Source: Paenibacillus ferrarius
GTDB taxonomy: Bacteria > Bacillota > Bacilli > Paenibacillales > NBRC-103111
Reading direction: 5' to 3'
DNA: 64,000 nucleotides
Assembly (NCBI RefSeq): GCF_002027705.1
Contig: NZ_MBTG01000020.1
Coordinates: 1-64,000 of the forward strand
Shown: positions 1 to 8,785 of the stretch, piece after piece
Numbering within the stretch: the stretch's first letter is position 1
Layout: each line of letters opens with the position of its first letter
Made by a program: the position numbers and the translations under genes
Notes under the pieces: generated by a model
The model's input: only the letters and a program-made list of their open reading frames with translations
Databases searched by the model: none
What the model was told of the DNA's origin: nothing

Positions 1-86
1 GCGCTGGGGGCGGCGGGGTGAGCGAGCTGAGCCGGGAGAGCCGGGGGCGGCCCGGGGTGAGCGGGCACATTAGGCAGATCGGGGGA

Positions 87-190
87 TAAGAGTTTCAATT
101 TGACTCTTATTTGGCTATTTCCGCTGCTTTTGGCGTAAATAGCAGCCCTGTGGGCTTGGGGGCTCCTATTCTGCTCAGGGGCCTGCTTCC
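87..190. repeat. Degenerate copy of the AATAAGAG/TTTCCGCTG repeat
   Basis: This stretch has the same order of elements as the tandem units at 555-935: a hairpin from AAGAGT and ACTCTT, then TTTCCGCTG facing a decayed partner, then GGGGGCTCCTATTCTGCTCA. It is more diverged and lies apart from the array. No gene is visible in 1-1024; the first 80 bases are GC-rich with no recognisable product. Confidence 0.5.
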
Positions 191-299
191 GCCGTCACTC
201 GTAGAGAGCAAGAGCCCCATCTGCTCGTCGGGCAGCCCCCCTCCTCATTTACACCCCTCGTGCCTGTTCCCTCCCTTTTTTTAGGGATTTTCCCACACA

Positions 300-495
300 C
301 AAACTTCAAACGGAACTACAGTCCGCTATTTCCAGCAAAAAGAGCAAAATAGCAGCGAAAAGGAACTATGATCCGCTATTCAGTCCAAAATGCACGTTTC
401 CGATGAGAAACGAAGCAAATAGCGTACCGTAGTTCCGCTTGCACAGGAATAGTCGCTATTTTCATCCAAATAGCGGAACCCAGTTCCGCTTCAGC
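300..495. repeat. Nested inverted-repeat element (GGAACT/CGCTATTT family), copy A
   Basis: Two forward motifs of the form GGAACT-nnnn-TCCGCTATT (near 311 and 361) are followed by two reverse motifs AAATAGCG-nACC-nnAGTTCC (near 417 and 469). The order F-F-R-R would let a transcript fold into a long nested hairpin. The same arrangement recurs at 18084-18275 on the same strand. No coding frame runs through it. Confidence 0.7.
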
Positions 496-554
496 TGTTT
501 TCCGGCAGTTTTCGACGGAAAAAGCAGCCCCTGGGGGGCGTCTACTATGCTGGC

Positions 555-935
555 GGAGCCGGCTTCGGCCACCTTGGGTAACAAATAAGAGTCCCGAAGG
601 ACTCTTATCTCTCCATTTCCGCTGCTTTCAGCGGAAATAGGAGCCCCCAGGGGCTCTCATTCTGCTCATGGAGCCGGCTTCGGCCACCCTGGGTAACAAA
701 ATAAGAGTCCCGAAGGACTCTTATCTCTCTATTTCCGCTGCTTCCAGCGGAAATAGGAGCCCCTAAAGACTCTTATTCCCTCGGTTGAGCTGTCAGCCGG
801 CTTCGGCCACCTTGGGCAACAAAATAAGAGCCCCGAAGGACTCTTATCTCTCTATTTCCGCTGCTTTCAGCGGAAATAGAAGCCCCCAAAGACTCTTATT
901 CCCTCGGCTGAGCTGGCAGCCGGCTTCAGCCGTCA
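555..935. repeat. Three tandem hairpin-bearing units of 115-123 bp
   Basis: Each unit starts with GCCGGCTTCGGCCACC and contains hairpins AAGAGTCC-cgaa-GGACTCTT and TTTCCGCTG-ctt-CAGCGGAAA; the first unit also has GAGCCCCC facing GGGGCTC. Unit starts lie near 558, 673 and 796, with a partial fourth at 919. Short open frames here are by-products of the repeats and lack ribosome binding sites. Confidence 0.75.
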
Positions 936-1024
936 CCATCAGCCACCTCCCCACACACCATCGCCGTGCATGACTTTTGGCAAAAGGAGTTGTGCAACCT
1001 CATTCTAAATTTGTGGCACAGATG

Positions 1025-2542
1025 CTACTTCTTCCCATATGCCTCGTTGTATTCGACAATAATCTGGCTGCCGCCGCTGCGTTTCCAACGCTCGATTTCT
1101 TGCCGGAAGGCTGCTTTGTCCAGCTTGCCGAGCATGTAATTGTACGTTGCGTCGGATATTATTTTATACAATTCAACGCCGCGCTCATCATACGTTTTGG
1201 ACTCCAAACCTAGGGTCGGGTCCTTGATCACGTATTTCTCATTGTCCAGACTCAGTTTATCCGCAAGCTGGGATAAGGACTCACTCTCTGCGACCTGTTT
1301 CACTTGCGGATTGTTTAAATCTGCAATCATCAGCGCATACAGTGCATTCACTTCATTGACACGAAGCTTGGACGTCTCTTCCGTCAGCTGAACTTTGCCG
1401 CCAATGGTCGTGTAATGCCGTCCTTCCAGTCCGTATTTCATCAAATTGGCAATATCCTTATCCATCGTCTGGTCAAAAAACTGCAGCATCTGCTTCAGCT
1501 CAGCCTCCGTGCGAATCGCCTTTTTTGAAAACAGGTAGAGGGCGCTGTAGTTGGGAATTGACCACATTTGAAAGCCCTTCGGTCCCTCAATATGGTTGAT
1601 CAGCGTAAGTTTCGCCTGCGGATTCGCCAGCTGGACCTCGTCGGATAGCCGCTGCACGTCCTGCATGCTGCCAATGTAAGCTCCGGCAACGCCGCGGATT
1701 ATTTTGTCCCGCTGCACATCCTTGCTCGTTACCGCAAAATCGGAGTTGATCAGCTTCTCCTCATACAACTTCTTCATGTAATTCATGGTGTCCACATAGG
1801 CTTCAGTTTCGAATTCTGGAACAAGCTTGCCGTCTATTAAGCCCCAATTATTCGGCGTGCCGAAGTAGGAGCTGATTGTTTTGAAAGCGCCAAAAACCAA
1901 ATCATTTCGGTCCGTCAAACCGATGGTATCGTCCTTCCCGTTGCGGTCGGGGTCACCGTAAGTAAACGCTTTTAAAACTTGATACAGCTCATCCAGATTC
2001 GTTGGTTTGGCCAGCTTCAGATTGTTCAGCCAATCTTCACGAATAATAATCCCTTGACGGGAGGACGGCCGCTCAGTGTACAAACCATATATTTTGCCAT
2101 CCACCGCTGCCTGTCCCAAAATCTCTTTATTTAGCTGCTTCAAATTCGGATAGGCATCCAAATAAGGTCCGATATCCCAGAATGCGCCGGAACGGATCGA
2201 ATTTTTCATCAGCATATAGTCGGTATATTTCACGTAGGTAGCTTTTTTCAATGAGTTGGTGGTGAGTGCTGTGTTCATTTTGTCGGTGTAGATACCGTCA
2301 GGAACCCAGTTCAATTCCAGCTTCGTTTGCGTAAGCTTCTCAATTTCTCCAATGAGCTCAGGGATGGGCGGGTGCGGAAAATGCAGCGGCGCCATAATCG
2401 AAACAACAGGACGACTGTCGTTCGCTTCCGATGCCTTCGTTGCCGTACTCTTCTGACAAGCACCTAGCAGCATGATCATCAATAGCCCCGCAAACACGAA
2501 TACATAAACCTTGAAACCCTTGCTATGTCTAGCTTCTCTCAT
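1025..2542 (-). CDS. Extracellular solute-binding lipoprotein of a sugar ABC transporter (orphan)
   Basis: A 505-residue family 1-type solute-binding protein, expected to be anchored on the outer face of the membrane and to deliver an oligosaccharide to ABC permeases. The N-terminus has a basic segment, a hydrophobic core and a lipobox LLGAC with the lipidated cysteine at about residue 29. The body shows features of large Paenibacillus binding proteins, such as DRNGKDDTIGLT and the EDWLNNL segment. The start ATG follows GGGGGAG at 5 nt. No permease genes are adjacent, so it must share permeases encoded elsewhere or act as a sensor. It is divergent from the membrane AraC regulator at 2683, its most likely regulator by position. 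The substrate cannot be read from the sequence. Confidence 0.85.
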   Translation of the reverse strand: MREARHSKGFKVYVFVFAGLLMIMLLGACQKSTATKASEANDSRPVVSIMAPLHFPHPPIPELIGEIEKLTQTKLELNWVPDGIYTDKMNTALTTNSLKKATYVKYTDYMLMKNSIRSGAFWDIGPYLDAYPNLKQLNKEILGQAAVDGKIYGLYTERPSSRQGIIIREDWLNNLKLAKPTNLDELYQVLKAFTYGDPDRNGKDDTIGLTDRNDLVFGAFKTISSYFGTPNNWGLIDGKLVPEFETEAYVDTMNYMKKLYEEKLINSDFAVTSKDVQRDKIIRGVAGAYIGSMQDVQRLSDEVQLANPQAKLTLINHIEGPKGFQMWSIPNYSALYLFSKKAIRTEAELKQMLQFFDQTMDKDIANLMKYGLEGRHYTTIGGKVQLTEETSKLRVNEVNALYALMIADLNNPQVKQVAESESLSQLADKLSLDNEKYVIKDPTLGLESKTYDERGVELYKIISDATYNYMLGKLDKAAFRQEIERWKRSGGSQIIVEYNEAYGKK

Positions 2543-2682
2543 ATGAACTCCCCCTTGCTGCAGCCATGTTTGTCTGGAAATCAGAGATAATGATTATCCC
2601 TTCTTCAGATGATTATTGCTCTAATCGTAAGTCTTGACTACAATACATAGATAGTCTATCACGACCATCCTAGACAGATAAG

Positions 2683-5019
2683 GTGTTGGATGCGATGCGC
2701 TCTTTAAGTTTTCTTAGCAAAATGACCATCTTCGGATTTCTGCTCAGCACGCTTCCGGTTATTTTTATCGGCGCTTTTGCTTTCGTAACCTCGTCGAGCG
2801 AGATCCAAAAAAATGTCAACGAAGGCAAAATGCAACTAATCGCCCAAATCAATTCCAATGTAGAGCAGAAATTAACGACTGTCAACCATACACTTAATCA
2901 GGTCATTAATTCGACCGTGCTCAAAAAAGCGATGGACATGCCCTTAACTGTAAACGATTTCATGATGTATGACGACCTGCGCAGCGAGATCCGGTATATG
3001 CAATCTTTCGACACGAAGCTGGAGGATGTCATCCTGATTAATGCTAGGCAGAACTGGATGATTAAGAATTCAGGCTTGTACCGTTTTGACAGTTATCCGT
3101 TTTACGATAAGCTTCTGAACCAAATGAACACGCAGGAGAACAGCACATGGGTCATGAATCCGTCCAAATGGTTCTACACCGAAGAAAACTCACGGAGCGT
3201 AAGTTGCGATTATAGCATTTCCTTGGTGAAAAAGCTGCCGACCACTGGTCTGGAGAAATACGGCATGGCAATAGCGAATATCCCGGCTTGCAGCCTGCAG
3301 GATCTGTTCCGCAACGATACGGAGTACCTGGATGACATCCTGATTATGGACGAGCACAATCAGATCATTATGCATCCTGATCCTGACCTGATCGGCAAGC
3401 CTATCACAGAGGCTGGATTGACCGATATGAGCCAGTTCGCCGCGCCCACAGGCCAATTCACGACAGATATTCGCGATAAGCGCTACGCGGTAAGCTTCCT
3501 GCACTCGAATTTAAATAACTGGACCTATTTATCACTAACTTCAATCGACAGCTTGACCAAAGAGTCCGGCAAAATCGGGACCTACACCATTTATGTCTGC
3601 GTGCTGATGCTGCTTCTCTCCATGCTGCTGGCTTGGCTGGGTTCGCGTAAAATGTACTCGCCGATTCAGCTCCTTTTGAACCAAATCGGCGGCCTCGTAA
3701 CCGTGAATCAGAAGCGCAAAGCCAACGAATTCCAAATGATCGGCGAGCACGTCCATACGTTATTTCAATCCAAATCTCAGCTGGAACGAGAGGTTCATCA
3801 GCATATCGGGCAGGTGCGGACGTTTTTCTTGATCAAAGCATTTCAGGGACACATTAAGCAAAGCGAACTGCTTGAGAAGCTGAAACAGTTCGGCTACACG
3901 AAGCATATTGAGGCATGGAAAACGATGTCCGTCATCACCATGCAGATTGACTCGATTGACAATACGCGTTATGAGAAACGCGACATGGAGCTGCTACTCT
4001 TCGCTGTGCACAATATTATCGAGGAGCTTATTCCTTCCGATCAGCGGCTTGCGCCGATCATCATGGATCAGACCGTCGTTACCTTGATCGGCAGCGCGGA
4101 TGGTGAGGCGGACGCTTTCCGCAATACGGTTTATGCGTTGACAGAGCAGCTGCAGCAGCACATTTTCAACTATTTGAAATTGCATGTCAGCATTGGGATC
4201 AGTCTTCCCATCCATACCTTCAGCCAGATCGCCATTGCCTACAGAGAAGGTTTGGAGGCTTTAAGACACCGCATCAAGCTGGGCGAAGGCATCATTATTC
4301 AATATGAAAATATTAATTCCGGCAAGCATTATTTGAATTTAAACTATCCAAAGCCTGTCGAAAATGAGCTGATAGACGCCATCAAGCTTGCTGAAAAGGA
4401 TAAATCCAAAGAGCTGCTGCGCCAGCTGCTGCAAGCCGTATTCGCAGCTCCGCTTACGCCTCAGGAATACCAAATTCCTCTGGCACGCCTGCTTAATAAC
4501 CTGCTGATGGTGATGCAGGAATCGGGCATTGGCCTCAATCAGATTCATCCGAACAAAGGCTCCCTATTCGAGGAGCTCCTGAATTTGCATATGACGGCCG
4601 AAATCGAAGATTGGTTCTGGACCGAGGTTATCCATCCTCTAATCCGAATTTACCGTGATCGTCAGGATGCCCAGTACCACAATATTTCCGAAAAAATTAT
4701 TGATCTCGTTCAAAAATATTACGATACAGACCTGACTTTAGAGGATTGTGCATCCCGTTTGCACTACAATGCGAATTACTTAAGCAGTATTTTCCGTAAA
4801 GAAACGAACTGCTCCTTCAGCGACTATCTATCTGCGTACCGCTTCAACATGGCGAAGAAATGGCTGTCGGAATCCGATATGCCGATTAAGGACATCTCAT
4901 CCAAGCTGCGCTACAACAATTCACAGAACTTTATTCGCTCGTTCCGCAAACAGGAGGGACTTACGCCCGGCCAATATCGGGATAAGCATAAAGAAGGCAA
5001 GGAGCCTACAACTTCGTAG
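2683..5019 (+). CDS. Membrane-anchored AraC-family transcriptional regulator
   Basis: A 778-residue regulator with an extracytoplasmic sensor and cytoplasmic DNA-binding domain. Membrane segment 1 is at about residues 13-33 and segment 2 at about 300-322 (VCVLMLLLSMLLAWLG); the roughly 260 residues between them form the outside sensor region, as in YesM-type kinases. A long linker leads to a C-terminal double helix-turn-helix at about residues 675-770, with LEDCASRLHYNANYLSSIFR and the AraC signature around DISSKLRYNNSQNFIRSFRK. The start may be GTG 2683 or ATG 2695; AAGG at 2680 suits the latter. Such proteins usually control a neighbouring sugar uptake gene in response to an extracellular ligand, here presumably the divergent lipoprotein. 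A terminator overlaps its stop. Confidence 0.88.
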   Translation: MLDAMRSLSFLSKMTIFGFLLSTLPVIFIGAFAFVTSSSEIQKNVNEGKMQLIAQINSNVEQKLTTVNHTLNQVINSTVLKKAMDMPLTVNDFMMYDDLRSEIRYMQSFDTKLEDVILINARQNWMIKNSGLYRFDSYPFYDKLLNQMNTQENSTWVMNPSKWFYTEENSRSVSCDYSISLVKKLPTTGLEKYGMAIANIPACSLQDLFRNDTEYLDDILIMDEHNQIIMHPDPDLIGKPITEAGLTDMSQFAAPTGQFTTDIRDKRYAVSFLHSNLNNWTYLSLTSIDSLTKESGKIGTYTIYVCVLMLLLSMLLAWLGSRKMYSPIQLLLNQIGGLVTVNQKRKANEFQMIGEHVHTLFQSKSQLEREVHQHIGQVRTFFLIKAFQGHIKQSELLEKLKQFGYTKHIEAWKTMSVITMQIDSIDNTRYEKRDMELLLFAVHNIIEELIPSDQRLAPIIMDQTVVTLIGSADGEADAFRNTVYALTEQLQQHIFNYLKLHVSIGISLPIHTFSQIAIAYREGLEALRHRIKLGEGIIIQYENINSGKHYLNLNYPKPVENELIDAIKLAEKDKSKELLRQLLQAVFAAPLTPQEYQIPLARLLNNLLMVMQESGIGLNQIHPNKGSLFEELLNLHMTAEIEDWFWTEVIHPLIRIYRDRQDAQYHNISEKIIDLVQKYYDTDLTLEDCASRLHYNANYLSSIFRKETNCSFSDYLSAYRFNMAKKWLSESDMPIKDISSKLRYNNSQNFIRSFRKQEGLTPGQYRDKHKEGKEPTTS

Positions 5020-5036
5020 GTCCCTTGCCCTTTTTT
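4995..5036 (+). terminator. Rho-independent terminator of the AraC gene
   Basis: Stem GGCAAGGAGCCTAC with loop aacttc and GTAGGTCCCTTGCC, followed by TTTTTT. The stop codon lies inside the stem. Confidence 0.85.
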
Positions 5037-5068
5037 ACCTGCTTGTCCCAGATGATGGCTGACAACAG

Positions 5069-5353
5069 CTAGGTAGTTGGCTGTACCGCCGCTTTCAGCG
5101 CTGCACGATGATTCCATAAGAAGGAAACCACGCTGTTTCGTTCTTCAAAAAAAGACTCCTTAGGGTCCAAATAGTCTTCACCCAGTCCATGAACGCTGAA
5201 ACGATCGTCCCCATAATTCATCAGGGTGAGCTGTCCCCCGCGTTTGTTGTCAGCAAACACCAAATATAGTTTTTTCCCTGATGCATCCCACTTGGCAAAT
5301 GAAGAAAAGTTGTCCAAAATCAAGCCAATATCATTCTTCTTTTTAATTTGCAT
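5069..5353 (-). CDS. Small hypothetical protein (94 aa)
   Basis: Not recognised. The 94-residue product is soluble, with no signal peptide or membrane segment. It has a charged start (MQIKKKNDIG), a central strand-rich part (KLYLVFADNKRGGQLTLMNY) and a C-terminal segment FFEERNSVVSFLWNHRAAL. A GAGAGGA ribosome binding site sits 9 nt before the ATG, which argues for a real gene. It stands alone between the convergent AraC gene and a non-coding stretch. The alternating polar and hydrophobic pattern suggests a small alpha/beta fold; function unknown. Confidence 0.6.
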   Translation of the reverse strand: MQIKKKNDIGLILDNFSSFAKWDASGKKLYLVFADNKRGGQLTLMNYGDDRFSVHGLGEDYLDPKESFFEERNSVVSFLWNHRAALKAAVQPTT

Positions 5354-5644
5354 GATGTCGTATCCTCTCTATCATTTTTAATCAAAATGGTAGCGGAGAT
5401 TGGCTGCAAAGGTTGTCACATGCTGGGGGTGAATGATGAGAAGTTTTGTCGACTTGTTTTTTGGGGGCGTATAGGGTGTGCAGGGGCGTGCAGCAGGCTC
5501 GCTCTGCTACCCGAATCGCGGGCGTTTTCTGGGGCTTGCGCTTCAGCCGCAGCTTTAGCGTTGGTTTTCAGCCTTACCGCTCCAGCCGTAGCGGAAACGC
5601 TCCTGCTTCCCAAACAAGCCGCTTCACTACGCTCTCTAATCCAA
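5354..5644. other. Non-coding, GC-rich intergenic stretch
   Basis: An open frame of 172 codons crosses this stretch on the plus strand, but it runs into the opposite isomerase gene, crosses a terminator and has alanine-rich low-complexity content. Imperfect CGCTCC/CCGTAGCGG and GGGCGTTTTC segments resemble decayed repeat DNA. No gene is supported. Confidence 0.5.
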
Positions 5645-5690
5645 CCAAAAAAAGCAGGCCAGCCCATAAAAGGCCAACCTGCTTTACCCA
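5645..5690 (-). terminator. Terminator of the isomerase/oxidoreductase operon
   Basis: Read on the minus strand: AGCAGGTTGGCC, loop ttttatg, GGCTGGCCTGCT, then TTTTTT. It lies 10 nt beyond the stop of the gene at 5700. Confidence 0.75.
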
Positions 5691-5699
5691 AAAATCCGC

Positions 5700-6539
5700 C
5701 TAACCAATGCCCGCTTCGGCGTACACCTTATCAAAACCGGCTTTGGAGCGCTGCACCAAACTTTCAGGGGAATCCGTTGGCGGAGCCGCTGTCAAAATTT
5801 CCTGAGCCACAGCACCCTTATAGCCAATCCGCTGCAAGCCTTGCAGGAAGCCAGCCAAGTCAATAACGCCTTCTCCCGGATAGATGCGCCCGTTATCTCG
5901 TACATCCTCGAGCGGCACGTCCGGCGCGTCGTTGATGTGAACATGAACGATCTGGTCTGCGCGGAGCTTCTCGATGTCCGCAACAGTTAACCCGTTCGTG
6001 TACCAGTGGTACGCATCGAACAGCAGACCAACATTGCTCTCGCCAATCGCATCGATCCAATCCAGCGTCTCTTCGAGTGTCCAGATGAACGGATGCTTCC
6101 ACTGCGTACGCAGATGATGCGGTCCGACGAACTCCAAACCAAGACGAATGCCGTACGCGCCAAGGATTTGAGCGCAGGTGCGCAATCGGCGTGTAGCCAG
6201 CGCCATGAAATGTGCAGCTTTATAGTCCGTTGACGGCAGCACATAGGTGCAGCAGTTCTTGCAGCCTAGCGCTGCTGCAGCCGCTGCCGCTTGCGTTAGT
6301 TTAGGCAAACCATCAAGGAATGCCTCTTCGCTATGGCGCCACTCAACCGGCAGGCCAATCGAGCCGATAACGAGGCTATGTTTGCCCAAAAGCTCACGCG
6401 CACCATCTACACCGTGACTCTCTACTAAGCCTAGCGCATCGATATCAATCGCTTGAAAGCCATATTTGGCCGCTAGCTCGATAAATTGCTCATTGCTTTC
6501 CAGCTTGCCAAGCCCTGCTCCGGTTAATCCTCTCAGCAT
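5700..6539 (-). CDS. Sugar phosphate isomerase/epimerase, TIM-barrel (AP endonuclease 2 family)
   Basis: A 279-residue cytoplasmic protein of the IolE/xylose-isomerase-like TIM-barrel family, whose members isomerise or epimerise sugars, inosose or keto-sugars with a divalent metal. Metal-site-type segments are LGLEFVGPHH (about 135-144), LLFDAYHWY (about 173-181), VHVHINDAP (about 199-207) and a late QEIL. The length is normal. It ends an operon: the Gfo/Idh/MocA oxidoreductase gene ends 15 nt upstream. That pairing is typical of inositol-like or keto-sugar catabolism, where the dehydrogenase makes a keto intermediate. The exact substrate is open. The divergent AraC gene at 7755 is its likely regulator. 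Confidence 0.82.
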   Translation of the reverse strand: MLRGLTGAGLGKLESNEQFIELAAKYGFQAIDIDALGLVESHGVDGARELLGKHSLVIGSIGLPVEWRHSEEAFLDGLPKLTQAAAAAAALGCKNCCTYVLPSTDYKAAHFMALATRRLRTCAQILGAYGIRLGLEFVGPHHLRTQWKHPFIWTLEETLDWIDAIGESNVGLLFDAYHWYTNGLTVADIEKLRADQIVHVHINDAPDVPLEDVRDNGRIYPGEGVIDLAGFLQGLQRIGYKGAVAQEILTAAPPTDSPESLVQRSKAGFDKVYAEAGIG

Positions 6540-6554
6540 GGTCTTTCCTCCTAT

Positions 6555-7631
6555 TTAAATATCCCAGTTTAGTTTTACTTCATTGCCCGTACGGGAAGAT
6601 TCATAGATAGCATCCAAAATTAAATTATTCGTATAGCCTGATAAGGCAGAAGTAATCGGCTGCTTTCCTTGCGTAATGCAATCCAGGAAGTGAAGGCTTA
6701 GTCGTAGACGCTCGCCCTCGTCATCTTCTGGTTTTTTCAAATCAGTCTCAATCGCCCGATTAAATTTCTCTGTCAGCAGCTTGCCGGAAGCTCCCTTGTA
6801 GCTTGCTCCGCCCTCTGAGCCCATAAGATGAATGAATGGCGTATTGTCAGTGTCCATATGAACAGCCCAGCTAACCTCAAGCGTTAGGGTGCTGCCATCT
6901 TCCATGCGGATCAAAGCGGTAGCCAAATCTTCCACGTCATATGTACCATTCCAATTAGGCTTGCCCCACGTACCGATTCCTTTCTTGCGCGGCCCAAATT
7001 CGGCATAGGTTGCCCCAAAAACCGATACCGGCTTCGGATTGCCCATCAAATACAGCGCCAAATCCAGCATATGCACCCCAATATCAATTAACGGTCCGCC
7101 GCCAGATTCGTTCATCTTCGTAAACCAAGTTCCCCAGCCCGGAATTCCTTTGCGGCGGAACCAGCCGGTTTTGGCTGTATAAATTTTGCCGAGCTCGCCT
7201 GCATCAACTTGCTCTTTGATAAGCTGCGGCACAGCTTCCCAGCGCATTTGGTGACCAATCATGACCACTCTGTCAGAAGCTTCGCTTGCCTTGTAAATTT
7301 GCTTCGCTGCTTCCGCATTAATGCCCATCGGCTTCTCAATCAGCACATGTTTACCCGCTTCAATCGCCTGCACCGCAAGTGATGCGTGATATTGATTCGG
7401 CACTCCGATGATAACGGCATCCACATTTGCACTATGTATAAGTTCTTCGGGAGTTGCTGCCACATGAGCAATGCCATGTTCCTCAGCACGCGCTTCTGCT
7501 AGAGGCAGATACGTATCCGTAATCGCTGTAATTTCGCATAAATTTGCCAATTTGGAAAACTCGCGGATATGAACGCCACCAATATTCCCCGCACCAATAA
7601 TACCTAATCTGATTTTGTTAACGCTTCCCAC
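6555..7631 (-). CDS. Gfo/Idh/MocA family NAD(P)-dependent oxidoreductase
   Basis: About 358 residues. An N-terminal Rossmann fold (IRLGIIGAGNIGG near residue 6) is followed by the EKPMG motif (about 95) and a C-terminal alpha/beta domain with the family histidine in GGPLIDIGVHMLDLALY. Members oxidise or reduce sugars and inositols. A longer frame starts at ATG 7649, but that ATG is part of the ribosome binding site ATGAGGAGGAG; the GTG at 7631 lies 9 nt behind AGGAGG and gives the expected N-terminus, so it is preferred. It is first in a two-gene operon with the isomerase. It is divergent from the AraC regulator, with a 100-bp promoter region between. Confidence 0.88.
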   Translation of the reverse strand: MGSVNKIRLGIIGAGNIGGVHIREFSKLANLCEITAITDTYLPLAEARAEEHGIAHVAATPEELIHSANVDAVIIGVPNQYHASLAVQAIEAGKHVLIEKPMGINAEAAKQIYKASEASDRVVMIGHQMRWEAVPQLIKEQVDAGELGKIYTAKTGWFRRKGIPGWGTWFTKMNESGGGPLIDIGVHMLDLALYLMGNPKPVSVFGATYAEFGPRKKGIGTWGKPNWNGTYDVEDLATALIRMEDGSTLTLEVSWAVHMDTDNTPFIHLMGSEGGASYKGASGKLLTEKFNRAIETDLKKPEDDEGERLRLSLHFLDCITQGKQPITSALSGYTNNLILDAIYESSRTGNEVKLNWDI

Positions 7632-7649
7632 AACAAGTCTCCTCCTCAT

Positions 7650-7754
7650 ATCTGCATCCTGTTCGAACTGCTTTTATGATAAAATAAACAGACGAAGAAA
7701 ACGCACCTAAATTTCGAAAAACGTCCCAATTCTTCGAAGGAGACCAACCTTATT
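7650..7754. promoter_or_regulatory. Divergent promoter region with paired TTCGAA sites
   Basis: The only control region between the oxidoreductase operon and its AraC gene. TTCGAA occurs at 7713-7718 and 7733-7738, exactly 20 bp apart, so both would face the same side of the helix, as expected for an AraC dimer site. No clear -35/-10 pair was identified. Confidence 0.4.
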
Positions 7755-8651
7755 ATGACGTACTTTCCCGATTATCTGAAAACGTACCCAAATATGGATT
7801 CATCCTTCCCTTTCCACCTTAGCAAAAATACACTTGCTCACGGATTTCGGGCTCATCGCCACGATTATCTGGAGTTCTCTTTTGTCATAGACGGGCACGG
7901 GGCCGAAATGATCAATGATGTGAAACACACGATGACGCCGGGCACTTTCACCTTCGTGCTTCCTTATCAGGTGCATGAAATCTTCACCGATCCCGGTCAA
8001 AATCTGGTCCTCTTCAACTGTACGTTCAGTATGGACCTTCTCATGGAGCCAGGACATGATCAAGGCTTGTCCGGCCTTTTTCAAGACACGAATACCCTGC
8101 CAGCCTTTGTTCAGCTGAGTGGGCAAGATCAACAACAGATGAGCACGCTCATTGAGGATATGTACCAAGAGTACAAAGGCGACGAGCGCTACCGTCAGAC
8201 GCTGCTGAAATCCAAGCTGAAAGAAGTACTCGTACGCTTCGACCGCAGTCGCTGGAAGCAAGCCGAAGCCGATCATCTTGAAGTGGTCGAAATCGCACCT
8301 ATCCTCGGCTCCAAGGCGAGCCCCTCCGTGTGGCCCATTATTCACTATATCCATCGGAATTACCAAGAGGATCTCGCCTTGTCGGATCTGGCCTCACGTT
8401 TCTCGATGAGCATCTCGCGCATCAGCGAGGTCATTAAACAAACGACCGGCCAGACGTTCGTCCATTTCCTGCATGACCTGCGCTTGCGCCATGCTTGCAG
8501 CCTGCTCGTGTCCACGGACATGAGTGTGACCGAAATTGCTCTTGAGGTTGGCTACGGCTCATACAAAACGTTTTCTCGGATTTTCCGGGAAAGCAAAGGC
8601 GTCGTGCCTAAGGACTACCGCAAAGTCGAGCATGGGCGGCGGGTGACATGA
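7755..8651 (+). CDS. AraC-family transcriptional regulator with cupin sensor
   Basis: A 298-residue one-component regulator. The N-terminal cupin (about residues 25-100) shows HGFRAHRHDYLEFSFVIDG and GTFTFVLPYQVHEI, which are the two beta-barrel metal/ligand motifs. The C-terminal double helix-turn-helix (about 195-290) has LALSDLASRFSMSISRISEV and the signature EIALEVGYGSYKTFSRIFRE. GAAGGAG lies 12 nt before the ATG, a slightly long spacing. It is soluble with no membrane segment. Facing the oxidoreductase/isomerase operon, it probably activates that operon when a sugar or inositol derivative binds the cupin. Confidence 0.88.
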   Translation: MTYFPDYLKTYPNMDSSFPFHLSKNTLAHGFRAHRHDYLEFSFVIDGHGAEMINDVKHTMTPGTFTFVLPYQVHEIFTDPGQNLVLFNCTFSMDLLMEPGHDQGLSGLFQDTNTLPAFVQLSGQDQQQMSTLIEDMYQEYKGDERYRQTLLKSKLKEVLVRFDRSRWKQAEADHLEVVEIAPILGSKASPSVWPIIHYIHRNYQEDLALSDLASRFSMSISRISEVIKQTTGQTFVHFLHDLRLRHACSLLVSTDMSVTEIALEVGYGSYKTFSRIFRESKGVVPKDYRKVEHGRRVT

Positions 8652-8689
8652 GATTTACAATACACCGTGACAAAGGATTGCAGACGCGA

Positions 8690-8724
8690 GGAAAACAGAA
8701 TCCTCAGCTGTATTCCTTTTTTTT
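8690..8724 (+). terminator. Probable terminator after the AraC gene
   Basis: Imperfect stem GGAA-a-ACAG with CTGT-a-TTCC around the loop aatcctcag, followed by eight T. Confidence 0.5.
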
Positions 8725-8785
8725 CGTGCGATGATAGATTCCCATGCTTTGGTGGCATCTATGAGATAGCGGGGAGAGTGAGAAG

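Noticed and set aside
1..1024. End of an upstream gene at the left edge
   Set aside because: No frame with recognisable content reaches the edge; the GC-rich start resembles repeat DNA.
785..1213. Short plus-strand frames near 785-1213
   Set aside because: One lies in the repeat array, the other on the opposite strand of the binding-protein gene; neither has a ribosome binding site.
5348..5866. 172-codon open frame on the plus strand
   Set aside because: It overlaps the terminator and the end of the isomerase gene on the other strand, has low-complexity Ala/Pro/Ser content and no ribosome binding site.
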